Below are positions 28,222 through 38,490 of a DNA stretch of 64,000 bases, piece after piece. The notes beneath the pieces were generated by a model. The model was not told where the DNA came from and did no database searches. It was given only the letters and a program-made list of their open reading frames with translations. Within the stretch, counting starts at the first letter, position 1, and each line of letters opens with the position of its first letter. The DNA is taken from contig JAIKZQ010000007.1 of NCBI GenBank assembly GCA_024682075.1, positions 1 through 64,000 on the forward strand, in the 5' to 3' direction. The translations under genes were made by a program, and so were the position numbers. Source of the DNA: Lachnospiraceae bacterium (lineage in GTDB: Bacteria; Bacillota; Clostridia; Lachnospirales; Lachnospiraceae).

Positions 28222-29715
28222 ATGACATCTTCACAGATGAGATCTTATCTTAAGAAAAAACGCCGCAAGAGGATATTTGGCATAAGCATATTCCTTGCGG
28301 TAATGGCACTTTTGCTCGTACTGGGCTATGCATTCCTTATCAAACCGGCATTTGCCGACGACACACAGGTCGCACAGGCGGATCCGGGCACAAATGCGGA
28401 TGAGGCACAATCCCCCGATGGAAGCGGCGGAATAACCGGAGAGGCGATTCAGGTCCCCGAACCGGAGCCGGAACCCGAAGAAGAACCGTTTGACGAATTC
28501 GACATTCACGTCATGATGGTCGGAGACGACCTGCTCCATATGGGACTGGTCAATCAGGGAACGCTTGCCGACGGGACCAGGAATTACGATTTCCTTTTCA
28601 AGGACATTCTTGAATTCATAGATGCGGCAGACATCGCAATAGTCAACCAGGAGTCTCCCATTGGCGGAAATGACAGAGGATTCAGCGGATATCCCGCATT
28701 CAATTCTCCTTCGGAAGTTGCCGACGCCATTGCAAAAGCCGGATTCGACGTGGTACTCACCGCAACAAATCACACTTACGACCAGGGACTCGGCGGACTT
28801 ATCTATTTCCACGATTACTTTAAGGAAAATTATCCCGAGATCAGCGTAGTGGGAACCCACAGCAATCCCAACGAAGATTCGAGAAGTGAGCACTCCGGAA
28901 CCTACTGGATCGACAAATACGGCGTAAGCCCCAATGACCGTCCCAGATTCGATGACCTTGAGCTGGATCTGATGGACACGACCAATACCGCAGCTTTTGT
29001 CATCAGGGAAGTAAACGGGGTCAAGATCTCCATCCTCAATTACACCTATTCCCACAACTGGGCAACATGGGCAAACGGACTTGACGGATATCTGAACAGG
29101 CTCTGTTATTACGATCCCGGCACCAGAACGATAGATTTCGACACCATAAACCCCGAGGTGCTCGAGGACATAAAGCTTGCAAGACAGGTCTCGGACATCG
29201 TGATCGTATGTCCTCACTGGGGATATGAGTATCAGTTTGATCCCTGTGCTTATCAGAAGGACTTTGCAAGACAGATGATCGATGCCGGAGCAGACGTGAT
29301 CATCGGAGCCCACCCCCACATAGTCGAGCCTGTCGAGTACATCACGACACCGTCCGGCAATTCCGGACTCTGCTATTATTCACTCGGCAATTTCATCCAC
29401 TGCCAGGTTCCCAACTATACCAGCTTCGAGGGAATGGCATGGGTCACAATTCATGTTGATAAGGACGGAGCACATGTTGACCTTGAGTCAAGCGGTGCAC
29501 TTCCCATGGTTGAGTACCAGACTTACGGACCTCTTTACATCCAGGGAGTCTATCCTCTTGAGGATTTCACCGCGGAAATGGCTGCAAATCATGCCAGCAA
29601 TTTCAGGGGAGGCGGAACGATGAGCCTGGATACCCTGAACCAGTGGTCGAACAATCTGTTCGGACAATATGCACTGACCAGGGAAGACATCCTCGGAAGC
29701 GCCGGCTCGAATTAA
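28222..29715 (+). CDS. CapA family (poly-gamma-glutamate biosynthesis-like) metallophosphatase-fold protein
   Basis: VMMVGDDLLHMG, ATNHTYDQGLGGL, VCPHWGYEYQFDP, GAHPHIVEPVE; TM anchor; GGAGG upstream of ATG 28222. Confidence 0.88.
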   Translation: MTSSQMRSYLKKKRRKRIFGISIFLAVMALLLVLGYAFLIKPAFADDTQVAQADPGTNADEAQSPDGSGGITGEAIQVPEPEPEPEEEPFDEFDIHVMMVGDDLLHMGLVNQGTLADGTRNYDFLFKDILEFIDAADIAIVNQESPIGGNDRGFSGYPAFNSPSEVADAIAKAGFDVVLTATNHTYDQGLGGLIYFHDYFKENYPEISVVGTHSNPNEDSRSEHSGTYWIDKYGVSPNDRPRFDDLELDLMDTTNTAAFVIREVNGVKISILNYTYSHNWATWANGLDGYLNRLCYYDPGTRTIDFDTINPEVLEDIKLARQVSDIVIVCPHWGYEYQFDPCAYQKDFARQMIDAGADVIIGAHPHIVEPVEYITTPSGNSGLCYYSLGNFIHCQVPNYTSFEGMAWVTIHVDKDGAHVDLESSGALPMVEYQTYGPLYIQGVYPLEDFTAEMAANHASNFRGGGTMSLDTLNQWSNNLFGQYALTREDILGSAGSN

Positions 29716-29799
29716 TTATCATCCCGGCAGATTGCCACTCCCTGATCAAAGACATGACATCTGCTCAGAACCGGCATAATAAGACCTGACAACAAAAAA

Positions 29800-29834
29800 A
29801 CATCCTGCAGGGCCCGGCTGCCCACGCAGGATGT
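29800..29834. terminator. Bidirectional terminator
   Basis: aaaaaaACATCCTGC...GCAGGATGTttt between convergent genes. Confidence 0.75.
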
Positions 29835-29859
29835 TTTAAATTGCATATGAAGCGGCTGA

Positions 29860-31191
29860 CTAATTGTTCTCAAGATACTGAACGGCTGCTTCTATCTGGT
29901 TATCGATGCCTTCTTCCATATATCTGTCGATATCAAAATCCAGCTCGATGTCCGGTGCGATTCCAACACCGTTTATCGCGGTACCGTTCGGAGTAAGATA
30001 CTCTTCCGTGGTAAACTTGATGCCCGATGCGTCACTCAGATAGAAGAAATCCTGTACAACGCCCTTTCCGAAGGTATTGGTTCCAAGGGTTATGGCCATT
30101 CCGTTATCCCTGAGAGCACCCGTCATGATCTCCGAAGCACTCGCCGTATATCCGTCGGTAAGAATGACTATCCTTCCCTGAAACTCCCTGTTGCCGTCAC
30201 AGGTATATACTTCAGTTTCGCCCTGTGCATTCCTCGTCGACACTATCGTTCCCTTGCACATTATCTGTCTGGTGATGTTCAGTGCGGCCCTGAGAAGTCC
30301 GCCCGTATTGGAGCGAAGGTCGATTATCATGTCCTGCATTCCCTGCCCCTTAAGGGTAGCCAGAGCATCGGCGAACTGGTCTATCGCAATCTCATCGAAA
30401 TCCTGGATCCAGATATATCCTATCTCATCCGTCACCATATAATATTCTATCTCTATCTTCTGAAGAGTCTGACGTACTGCAGTGATAGTCAGTGTTTCTC
30501 CGGTCGAATCCCTGTAAATCGTGATGGATACCGGTGTTCCAACCTCTCCGCGGACAATTTCAGCTATCTCAAATCTGCCAAGTCCCTCAACGCTTTCTCC
30601 GTCAACGGCTTTTATGATGTCACCTTCAAGAAATCCCGCTTCCTGTGCGGGGCTGTTTTCATATAAGCCGCTGATATATACATCGCCATCAAGATTTTCC
30701 CTGATTATCATGCCGATGCCGCTGAAGTTACCCTCATATTCATCAAACAGGGAAGCCAGTTCATCTGCGGTGTAATACTCGGCATACTTATCTCCCGTGC
30801 CTTCCATGAGACCGTGGAGCATACCCTCTCTTACGGCATCCGGATCATATCCGTTCAGAGAATAATTATTCAGGTAGTAGGCAATGGAATCGGCCTTTGC
30901 TATAAGTTCGGAATCCGCAATACCTCCGCCGCCCGATAAGTACACCTTTTTGGCTAACATCAAAAGAAGGAACACTCCGGCGCAGATAAAAAGCATCACT
31001 GCCATTCCGAATGCAAACCCTTTTACAAACAGATGCTTTTTCCTGCGGGGCCCAGCCGGCCGGCTTTCGGACCCGGCATCAGACTCCTTGATTGATTCTG
31101 CAGCCGCTTCCGCTGCTTTTTCTTCATTTATGAGAGCAGCCTCCCCTTCGGAAGACTGCTCCTTGTTTTCTAAGATATCCTGTTCACTCAT
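29860..31191 (-). CDS. S41 family C-terminal processing peptidase (PDZ)
   Basis: TM anchor, PDZ (GIGMIIRENLDGDVYISGLYENSPAQEAGFLEGDIIKAVDG), catalytic YTASASEIMTGALRDN and FGKGVVQ. Confidence 0.93.
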   Translation of the reverse strand: MSEQDILENKEQSSEGEAALINEEKAAEAAAESIKESDAGSESRPAGPRRKKHLFVKGFAFGMAVMLFICAGVFLLLMLAKKVYLSGGGGIADSELIAKADSIAYYLNNYSLNGYDPDAVREGMLHGLMEGTGDKYAEYYTADELASLFDEYEGNFSGIGMIIRENLDGDVYISGLYENSPAQEAGFLEGDIIKAVDGESVEGLGRFEIAEIVRGEVGTPVSITIYRDSTGETLTITAVRQTLQKIEIEYYMVTDEIGYIWIQDFDEIAIDQFADALATLKGQGMQDMIIDLRSNTGGLLRAALNITRQIMCKGTIVSTRNAQGETEVYTCDGNREFQGRIVILTDGYTASASEIMTGALRDNGMAITLGTNTFGKGVVQDFFYLSDASGIKFTTEEYLTPNGTAINGVGIAPDIELDFDIDRYMEEGIDNQIEAAVQYLENN

Positions 31192-31214
31192 AATACTTCT
31201 TTCAGATCATCTGA

Positions 31215-32450
31215 TCATTTTCCGAGATAAGGCCAGGGCGAAGTATATTCTCCGTTAAGTCTTACTCCGAAATGCAGGTGGTTACCTGTTGATATTCCGG
31301 TCGATCCCACGGCAGCGATGGTCTGTCCCATCACGACTCTGTCACCTTTGTTAACATAGAGTGCGGAGCAGTGCTCATATACCGTGTACAGTCCGCCTCC
31401 GTGGTCGATCATGATGTAATTGCCCATTGCGGAGGAATATGCTGCAGCTGCGACTTCTCCGTCATACGCGGCATATATATCGGTTCCGTAATTCGCAGCA
31501 AAATCAATACCTCTGTGAAATGTGCTGGCTCCGGCAATCGGAGCGTTCCTGTATCCGAAATCAGAAGATACATACTTGTAAGATGCCAGGGGGAAGAGGA
31601 ACTGTCCGCCGTCATAACGGAGACTGTTTGCAGCAGCAAGTCTTTTTCTTTCTTCCTCTATGGCCTTGAGTGCAGCTTCGATCTCCGCCTCGCGCTGTTC
31701 GATCTGCGCCTGATAAGCGGCTATGTCTGCCTGGGTGGCATTGATCTGGAGCTGGTAGCTGTCTATCTCGGTTTTCTTCTCGGAAATGAGAGTTTCCTGA
31801 TTGGCCTCCTCTATCTCCGCAGCCTTCTTGGCTTCATCGAGTATGGCTTTCTGAAGATCCAGCTGTTCCTTGCACAGGGAAATGTATTCAACATTGGCCC
31901 TGTATTCTTCCCAAAGAGCTCTGTCATACTGCACGACTCTTTCGATGTAATCCGCACTGTTCAGAAGATCGCTGATGCTTCTTGCGGAGAGCAGCATGTC
32001 TATCATGCTCTTATCGCCCTGCTCATACATCAGTCTCATTCTGACGATCATGGCATCATGCTGCATTGCTTCAGTCTCTTCGGCAAGCGCAAGCTCTGCC
32101 TCCGTCTGTGCTATCTCATTTTCCTTGGCGATGATCTGTTCATTGAGCGCAGATATATTGTTCTGCATCTCTGCAAGCTCGGCATCAAGTTCCGAGACAT
32201 ATGCACTCAGATCCGATCTGAGCGATTCAAGACGTCCCCGGCTTGCGGTAAGATCCGTGACCATTCCGGCAAGCTGCTGCCTTTCGGCAGTTGCGGCTTC
32301 GATCTCGCGCTGTTTTTCCTCAATGAGGGCATTGGTATATGTCACTGCACGGACCGGACGGGAATAGTGAATACAGGCCGAAGAAACGATCACCGAAGCG
32401 ACCGACAGGAGTGTCAGTATTCTCTTAACACATTTCTTCTTTATCTTCAT
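31215..32450 (-). CDS. Coiled-coil M23 (LytM) family peptidase
   Basis: Signal peptide, long coiled coil, intact LytM motifs HRGIDFAANYG and GNHLHFGVRL. Confidence 0.92.
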   Translation of the reverse strand: MKIKKKCVKRILTLLSVASVIVSSACIHYSRPVRAVTYTNALIEEKQREIEAATAERQQLAGMVTDLTASRGRLESLRSDLSAYVSELDAELAEMQNNISALNEQIIAKENEIAQTEAELALAEETEAMQHDAMIVRMRLMYEQGDKSMIDMLLSARSISDLLNSADYIERVVQYDRALWEEYRANVEYISLCKEQLDLQKAILDEAKKAAEIEEANQETLISEKKTEIDSYQLQINATQADIAAYQAQIEQREAEIEAALKAIEEERKRLAAANSLRYDGGQFLFPLASYKYVSSDFGYRNAPIAGASTFHRGIDFAANYGTDIYAAYDGEVAAAAYSSAMGNYIMIDHGGGLYTVYEHCSALYVNKGDRVVMGQTIAAVGSTGISTGNHLHFGVRLNGEYTSPWPYLGK

Positions 32451-32470
32451 TTCGTCCTTTTATGAAAGCA

Positions 32471-33370
32471 TCAAACCTTGAGATACTTGCGGACAGTGAT
32501 GTAGCTTCCGAGAAATCCCATGCCCACGCCTATTCCGATAGACACTGGAAGGAGCACGCTGAACACCTCCTGGATCGACAGGAAGCTGAGCATCGATGAC
32601 AGCATCTGGAATCTCGAGGTTATCAGGTTAAGCACATAATCATACAGATAATGGATCAGGTACAGCGGAACAAGTGCTCCGATAAGTCCTATCATGATAC
32701 CTTCGAGAACAAAAGGAGCTCTTACGAAAAAGTCCGTGGCGCCGATGTACTTCATGATACCTATCTCTTCGGCTCTAACCGATATTCCGACACGTACCGT
32801 GTTGCTTATCAGGAAGATGCTGACGGCCAGAAGGATCAGGATGATCGCTGCCGACACATATACGAGCATGAGATTGAATCCCGAAAGTGTTGAGGCGGTG
32901 AACTCGGAGTATCTTACGAGCCTTACTTCGGGTTTCGACTGAAGCCAGGTTACAAGCTGATCCTGAAGACTGACGCTTGTGAGGAACACTTCGTAATTGT
33001 GCTCACCCTTGAGGGGATTCTCCGGAAATCCTTCCTGGTAATCTTCTCCGAAATAACTGGGACCGAATGTTGCCCAGATCTCTTCGTCGGAATGATAGAC
33101 GATATCCCTTACCTCGGGTCTCTGCAGAAGTTCCTGTCCGAACGCGTCAACCTGTGCATCGGACACTTCTTCATTAAAGAAAACCGTAATGGAGACGCCC
33201 TCCTCAACCGTGTAGAGGATGTGCTGCATGTTGGCGACTATCGAATAGAACATGCTGAGAAGGAAAAGGCATGCGCTTATGGTTGCGACCGAAGCCAGGG
33301 AGTACCATCCGTTCTTGAACATGTTGCGGATTCCCTGCCATAAAGTGTACAGAAAGGTTCTAATCTTCAT
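32471..33370 (-). CDS. ftsX: Cell division ABC transporter permease FtsX
   Basis: FtsX topology and sequence (QGIRNMFKNGWYSLASVATISACLFLL, IGIMKYIGATDFFVRAPFVLEGIMIG). Confidence 0.95.
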   Translation of the reverse strand: MKIRTFLYTLWQGIRNMFKNGWYSLASVATISACLFLLSMFYSIVANMQHILYTVEEGVSITVFFNEEVSDAQVDAFGQELLQRPEVRDIVYHSDEEIWATFGPSYFGEDYQEGFPENPLKGEHNYEVFLTSVSLQDQLVTWLQSKPEVRLVRYSEFTASTLSGFNLMLVYVSAAIILILLAVSIFLISNTVRVGISVRAEEIGIMKYIGATDFFVRAPFVLEGIMIGLIGALVPLYLIHYLYDYVLNLITSRFQMLSSMLSFLSIQEVFSVLLPVSIGIGVGMGFLGSYITVRKYLKV

Positions 33371-34106
33371 TTACGTATTCCCCTTCCTGCTCATCGCTGA
33401 TAACTTCACCCAGCTTCATCGCAACGACTCTCTTTTTCATGGAGTTGACGATGGTCGGGCTGTGGGTGACGACTATGACCGTCGTTCCCTGCTCATTTAT
33501 CTCCGAAAGAAGATCCATGATCTCCCAGGAATTGTTGGGGTCCAGGTTACCGGTAGGCTCATCGGCAAGCAGGATCGAGGGCTTGTTTACCAAAGCCCTT
33601 GCGAGTGCGACTCTCTGCTGCTCTCCTCCGGAAAGCTTTCTTACATTAGCCTTGTATTTCCCGGCAAGTCCTACCATTGCGAGGATGCTGGGAACATTCC
33701 TCCTCATCTCCCTTGAAGGCACCTCAATGATACGCTGCGCGAACGCAACATTCTCATATACATTTCTGTCCTTCAAAAGTCTGAAGTCCTGGAACACGAC
33801 TCCGAGGTTCCTTCTGAACCTGGGGATCTGGGAGTGACGGAGTTTTCTGGTATTCTGTCCCGAAACATATACATCTCCGCCTGTGGGAAGGATCTCCCTC
33901 AGCAGAAGCTTGATCAGTGTTGACTTTCCCGATCCGCTGTCTCCTACTATGAACACAAACTCACCCTTATCGATGCGGAGCGTTACATTCTTAACGGCGG
34001 GATTTCCTTTTTCGGGATAATTCATGCTGACGTCATCAAGGAATATTATTCCGTTTTCCTCAATGAACTCGTCACGCGCGGCTTTTATTCTTTCTCTTCT
34101 GGTCAT
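33360..34106 (-). CDS. ftsE: Cell division ATP-binding protein FtsE
   Basis: Walker A GDSGSGKSTL, signature LSGGEQQRVALARAL, DEPTGNLDP; overlaps ftsX start. Confidence 0.95.
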   Translation of the reverse strand: MTRRERIKAARDEFIEENGIIFLDDVSMNYPEKGNPAVKNVTLRIDKGEFVFIVGDSGSGKSTLIKLLLREILPTGGDVYVSGQNTRKLRHSQIPRFRRNLGVVFQDFRLLKDRNVYENVAFAQRIIEVPSREMRRNVPSILAMVGLAGKYKANVRKLSGGEQQRVALARALVNKPSILLADEPTGNLDPNNSWEIMDLLSEINEQGTTVIVVTHSPTIVNSMKKRVVAMKLGEVISDEQEGEYVNED

Positions 34107-34117
34107 GAAAATAATCC

Positions 34118-35218
34118 TTAATATTCGTTCTTCTTCATATACTTCATGTACTTGACGACCATGAGTGCGATCTTGAACGTGATGGCATCATCAAACACCC
34201 TCAGATCAAGTCCTGTGGTCTTCTGTATCTTGTCCAGCCTGTAGACAAGAGTATTTCTGTGAATAAACAGCTGTCTTGACGTCTCGGAGACATTCAGTGA
34301 ATTCTCAAAGAACTTGTCAATGGTGGGCAGGATCTCATCATCAAAGTCATCGATATCCTTGCCGTCAAAGATCTCCTTGATGAAAAGTCTGCAAAGAGGA
34401 ATGGGCAGCTGATAGATAAGTCTTCCGATTCCGAGACCGCTGTATGAAACAACTTCTCTTTCCTCAAAGAAGATCCTTCCGACATCCGCAGCCATTCTGG
34501 CTTCCTTGTATGAGCGGCTGACTTCCTTGATCTCAGACGCAATGCTTCCGTATGCGATCTTGATGCCGACGGCTCCCGCCTCGGCAAGTGCATTCCTGAG
34601 TCCCGAGGTGGTCTCTTCTATCTCCTGTTCCTGCATGTCAGGCCTGGTCATGGGCTGCTCAAGTTCCATGACAACCACGACATCGGTCTCATCAACAGCC
34701 GTCACAAAATCCCTCGGACGTGAGGCACAGAAATTCCTGACAGTCTCAAGAATGTTGATATCCTTGGTGTTGGAACTCTCGGTCAGTATCACGACCCTGG
34801 GAATGTCATTGGCGATATGAAGCTTCTTGGATCTGCTGTATATGTCGACAAGCAGCAGATTATCAAGGAGAAGGTTCTTGAAGAAATTATCCTTGTCAAA
34901 TCTTTCCCTGTAAGCAACGGAAAGGCTCTGAACCTGGAAGGCTGCCATCTTGCCGAGGGTATAGACATCCTCACCGGCACCCGCCACGGCCAGCACATAT
35001 TCAAGAGACTGGTCATCATAGATCTTAAAATACTGATTACCCTTGATCTCCTGGGAATCCGCACCGGAAGTCGCAAATTCACCGGCATCCTTGGATATGC
35101 CGGGAATGTCACCCGTCGAAACGACGGTTCTTCCTTCAGGATCGGTAACGGCAAGGTCCACATGCGCTATTGCCTTCAATCCATCCAATGTTGCCTGAAG
35201 TATCTGATTTGAGATCAT
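34118..35218 (-). CDS. PucR/CdaR-type helix-turn-helix transcriptional regulator
   Basis: N-terminal sugar-diacid-like sensor and C-terminal PucR HTH (FFENSLNVSETSRQLFIHRNTLVYRLDKIQKTTGLDLR). Confidence 0.85.
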   Translation of the reverse strand: MISNQILQATLDGLKAIAHVDLAVTDPEGRTVVSTGDIPGISKDAGEFATSGADSQEIKGNQYFKIYDDQSLEYVLAVAGAGEDVYTLGKMAAFQVQSLSVAYRERFDKDNFFKNLLLDNLLLVDIYSRSKKLHIANDIPRVVILTESSNTKDINILETVRNFCASRPRDFVTAVDETDVVVVMELEQPMTRPDMQEQEIEETTSGLRNALAEAGAVGIKIAYGSIASEIKEVSRSYKEARMAADVGRIFFEEREVVSYSGLGIGRLIYQLPIPLCRLFIKEIFDGKDIDDFDDEILPTIDKFFENSLNVSETSRQLFIHRNTLVYRLDKIQKTTGLDLRVFDDAITFKIALMVVKYMKYMKKNEY

Positions 35219-35356
35219 AAGTTACCCCACAAAAATTACTAAAAATAGTCAATACAATAAATGCATAAACTGTGGATTATGTTAAACCCCACAAAATAAT
35301 ACCACAAAAATGCACAAGATAACAATATTTATATTGTAAATAATTGGCAAAAAATA

Positions 35357-35379
35357 ACACCCCGGCCCGGCCGGGGTGT
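35357..35379 (-). terminator. Terminator after YjfB-like gene
   Basis: ACACCCCGG-cccgg-CCGGGGTGT-type perfect stem followed by TTATTTTTT on the minus strand. Confidence 0.8.
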
Positions 35380-35397
35380 CAGAAACGTATAAAACCG

Positions 35398-35595
35398 TCA
35401 CACAGACATATCAAAATTGCCACCAATCGCAGGATTCACGCTTCTCTCCATTGCCGCAGAGTCCAGAAGCTGTACAACTCCCTGACCCATATCCATGCCG
35501 GTATCGATGGCCTTCGCCAGTATTGCAGTGCTGATGTCATTCATCGTGACCGCCTGCTTGAAATCCGACGCCATATTCACAAGTCCCATATCCAT
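35398..35595 (-). CDS. Putative motility protein, YjfB-like
   Basis: Small protein MDMGLVNMASDFKQAVTMNDISTAILAKAIDTGMDMGQGVVQLLDSA matches the YjfB-like pattern. Confidence 0.75.
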   Translation of the reverse strand: MDMGLVNMASDFKQAVTMNDISTAILAKAIDTGMDMGQGVVQLLDSAAMERSVNPAIGGNFDMSV

Positions 35596-35683
35596 ATGTA
35601 CTCCCCGGGAGAAATGCTCATTCCCTTTAAGTAAGTTCATTTTACCACAATAGGGCGTTTGGTACAATCGCTATATGTGGTGG

Positions 35684-36535
35684 TCATCTCAATGAGATGG
35701 TACCATCTCCTATGGTGATCCTGTCTTCCTTGAGCAGCTTGCCCACGGCACGCTTGAACTCATTCTTGCTCATTCCCGTACGTTCCTTAATAAGTTCGGG
35801 GTCGCTTCTGTCGTAAAAATCCAGCCTGCCGCCGGCATCTTCGAGCATCTTAAGGATCCTGTCGGCATCCTCGTTTCTCTGAACGTACCCCTTGTCACGA
35901 ACGGCCAGCTGAAGTCTTCCGTCATCCATGACCTTAGCCACTCTCGCAGTCACCTTCTGTCCCGGAACGAGCTTCTCGGCGGCGCCGAACATCTCTTTTC
36001 TGGGGATCAGGGCCGAATACCTGTCATCCACTGCAACGAATGCTCCGAAATTCTCGCTGATCAGATAAAGTGTACCGACAACCGTGTCATCTTTTTTATA
36101 CGGAGAAGAATCCTCCAGGCTCTTGTACACATCCATCTTCGCACACAGCCTGTCGGACTTGTCGGCATACATCGTCACAAGCACTTCATCGCCTTCGCTT
36201 ACCTTATATGTCTGCTGTGCGTAGGGCAGGAAAAGATCCTTTTCAAGCCCCCATGACAGGAATGCGCCTATCCTGGTCACCTGCACAACCTTAAGTCTGG
36301 CAAGACCTCCGATCATAAGTGCGGGCTCGGACAAAGTCGCTATCTGCCTGTCCTCGGAATCACGATAAACGAAGACTTCAAGCTCACTTCCTATCCTGGT
36401 GCCTTCCGGAACCCTGGAAGCAGGAAGCAGCACGCGCTCATCAGCCGATTCTCCGGATCCCTCTTCGGCAAGATAGATACCGAATTCCACTTTTTTGACC
36501 ACTGTTAACTTTTGCTTATATCCTGTTCTGATCAT
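35684..36535 (-). CDS. S1-domain RNA-binding protein, CvfB-like
   Basis: Tandem S1-like domains and C-terminal wHTH (GMSKNEFKRAVGKLLKEDRITIGDGTISL). Confidence 0.88.
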   Translation of the reverse strand: MIRTGYKQKLTVVKKVEFGIYLAEEGSGESADERVLLPASRVPEGTRIGSELEVFVYRDSEDRQIATLSEPALMIGGLARLKVVQVTRIGAFLSWGLEKDLFLPYAQQTYKVSEGDEVLVTMYADKSDRLCAKMDVYKSLEDSSPYKKDDTVVGTLYLISENFGAFVAVDDRYSALIPRKEMFGAAEKLVPGQKVTARVAKVMDDGRLQLAVRDKGYVQRNEDADRILKMLEDAGGRLDFYDRSDPELIKERTGMSKNEFKRAVGKLLKEDRITIGDGTISLR

Positions 36536-37233
36536 TTGAATTCCATCACCGCATAGGGTGATCCCTCACTGTTTTCGAGAGAAACAATATATTCTCCGTC
36601 AGGTCCCTGAACTACTCTGGGGATCATCGCATCGCCGAGAAAAGCCTGGGCCAGATACATTGCCCTGAAGCCCTTAATCTGCATGCCCTCAGGGAGATAT
36701 GCCGATGCGATCGATACATATTTTCCATTGTTGACATGATGGTTAGCATCGAGGTGAACCGGCTCAATGATGACCGGGGGCTTCACATCCCCGCCTTCCG
36801 GCACATTGATCTTCCTCGTTATCTTGTCCATCTGAAGAGGCTCTTCGGTCTTATACTTCAGGTGCATATCCTCGTTCATCTTGACCGGCCTGTGATCTTC
36901 TATGCTGAGAAGTGACCAGATGGAATAACACCTGACGATAATGTCATCTCCGGACTTAATGCCGAAACATCTTTTTCCGACGAATCCCCTGAAATCAACC
37001 GGATATGTGAACACACTTACATTTTCACACAAAGATGGGAGTCTGTCTATCTCAACCTGCCAGCTGTTCACCACCCAGAAAAATCCGTTCTCCGTGCAGT
37101 AATCAAATCCGATCCCCAGATCCTCCGACTGAAATGTCGAGCAGTCCTGAAACAGATCGATGAGTCCTGCGATGCTCAGCCTCTTTTCCTCATCAACACG
37201 GCTGTAACCTATGCGTATTCCGTATTCGTACAT
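36532..37233 (-). CDS. Acyl-ACP thioesterase
   Basis: Hot-dog fold acyl-ACP thioesterase motifs (RIGYSRVDEEKRLSIAGLIDLFQDCSTFQSEDLG; DANHHVNNGKYVSIA). Confidence 0.88.
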   Translation of the reverse strand: MYEYGIRIGYSRVDEEKRLSIAGLIDLFQDCSTFQSEDLGIGFDYCTENGFFWVVNSWQVEIDRLPSLCENVSVFTYPVDFRGFVGKRCFGIKSGDDIIVRCYSIWSLLSIEDHRPVKMNEDMHLKYKTEEPLQMDKITRKINVPEGGDVKPPVIIEPVHLDANHHVNNGKYVSIASAYLPEGMQIKGFRAMYLAQAFLGDAMIPRVVQGPDGEYIVSLENSEGSPYAVMEFK

Positions 37234-37251
37234 CTCTACCTCCGGGCTTTC

Positions 37252-38430
37252 TTACGTAAAAAATGACATAAAGATCTCAAATGCACATATCGCAAGGAAT
37301 GAGATCATTCCAAAGTTAACTATCATCGTTGAAAATCTGCGGCCTTCGGGCAGTTTTACGCGTCCCTGCGCAAACTTTATCCTGCCGGTAGCCAGACAGA
37401 CAATGAAGATCACCAGGCCTGCTATCATCGATCCGATCGAAAATGCCACATAGCCCATGAGAAACACAAAACCGCCAATATTGTTTTCAACATATGCCAC
37501 GACGTCCGCATAATCCGCATTTTCCGACAGTTCGAGGAACTCTGTGATATCCAGGGCACGGTTCACCAGCACCGCGATCACGCCGCCGATAAAATTGACC
37601 GCCATATGATATCCGATGGTGATGTATATGTTCCCCGACTTAAGATATATAAACGCAAGAGCAAATCCAAAAAGCGTCGCATATATGCCCTGCGTTACAT
37701 TTCCGTGGAAAAGTCCGAACATGAGACCGCTTATGAGAACCGCCGTAAATTCTCCGTATATCCTGAGGCGGTCGCACAGAAGCTTTCTGAAAAGAAGTTC
37801 TTCAATGACGGGACCGATGAACACCATCACGACAATGTTGACAGCCATCTCTCCCTCAGTGGCAAGATCCTGGACCTGATTCGTGGCGGCTCTCGCCCAG
37901 GGAAGCATGGATTCTATCATTGTCCCGATCATAATGCCTATGAAATTGCCGGCATATACTGCCGCATATACCACAAAGAATCCGCCGATCAGCTGCGCGG
38001 GGCCGTACTTTTTTCTTTCCGGCTTCTCGGAAGGGACCCTTTTCATCGAAAGTGCGGTTGCCGGTGCGGCGAACAGATACATCGGAATGATCGAAAAAAG
38101 AATGAGCGCCAGATAATTGTCGAGCAGAGAAGGTGCCACGAGCCTGATCACGATTCCGGCAGCGATCTGAAGTGAGTATGTAACGATGGAAAAAAGGGTA
38201 TAACTGAATCCTATCCTGCTGAAGTTCCTGCGATGGGGCTTCATGTCATACATAGGAGGTGCCGCGTAATAAGGAGGCTGAACGGCATAAGGATCCTGCC
38301 CGGCATAGGAAGTCTGCTCAGAGTAAGAGGACTGCCCGGCATAGGGAATCTGTGCCTCGGGCTGAGGCTGAGAGTCTGAAGGCTGCTGTGTAAATTGTCC
38401 GGGCTGCATGGGGGATCCGTTATCCATCAT
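37252..38430 (-). CDS. CPBP family intramembrane metalloprotease with Y/Q-rich N-terminal repeats
   Basis: CPBP motifs (GPVIEELLFRKLLCDRL, LMFGLFHGNVTQGIYATLFG); N-terminal hexapeptide-like repeats. Confidence 0.88.
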   Translation of the reverse strand: MMDNGSPMQPGQFTQQPSDSQPQPEAQIPYAGQSSYSEQTSYAGQDPYAVQPPYYAAPPMYDMKPHRRNFSRIGFSYTLFSIVTYSLQIAAGIVIRLVAPSLLDNYLALILFSIIPMYLFAAPATALSMKRVPSEKPERKKYGPAQLIGGFFVVYAAVYAGNFIGIMIGTMIESMLPWARAATNQVQDLATEGEMAVNIVVMVFIGPVIEELLFRKLLCDRLRIYGEFTAVLISGLMFGLFHGNVTQGIYATLFGFALAFIYLKSGNIYITIGYHMAVNFIGGVIAVLVNRALDITEFLELSENADYADVVAYVENNIGGFVFLMGYVAFSIGSMIAGLVIFIVCLATGRIKFAQGRVKLPEGRRFSTMIVNFGMISFLAICAFEIFMSFFT

Positions 38431-38461
38431 GTCTCCTCATGAATGGTTATAAGTAAAGAAA

Positions 38462-38487
38462 AAAGCCGGGGAGGCGTCCTCGGCTTT
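38462..38487 (-). terminator. Terminator after tRNA-Gln
   Basis: AAAGCCGAGGACGCCTCCCCGGCTTTTTTC on the minus strand. Confidence 0.65.
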
Positions 38488-38490
38488 CAG

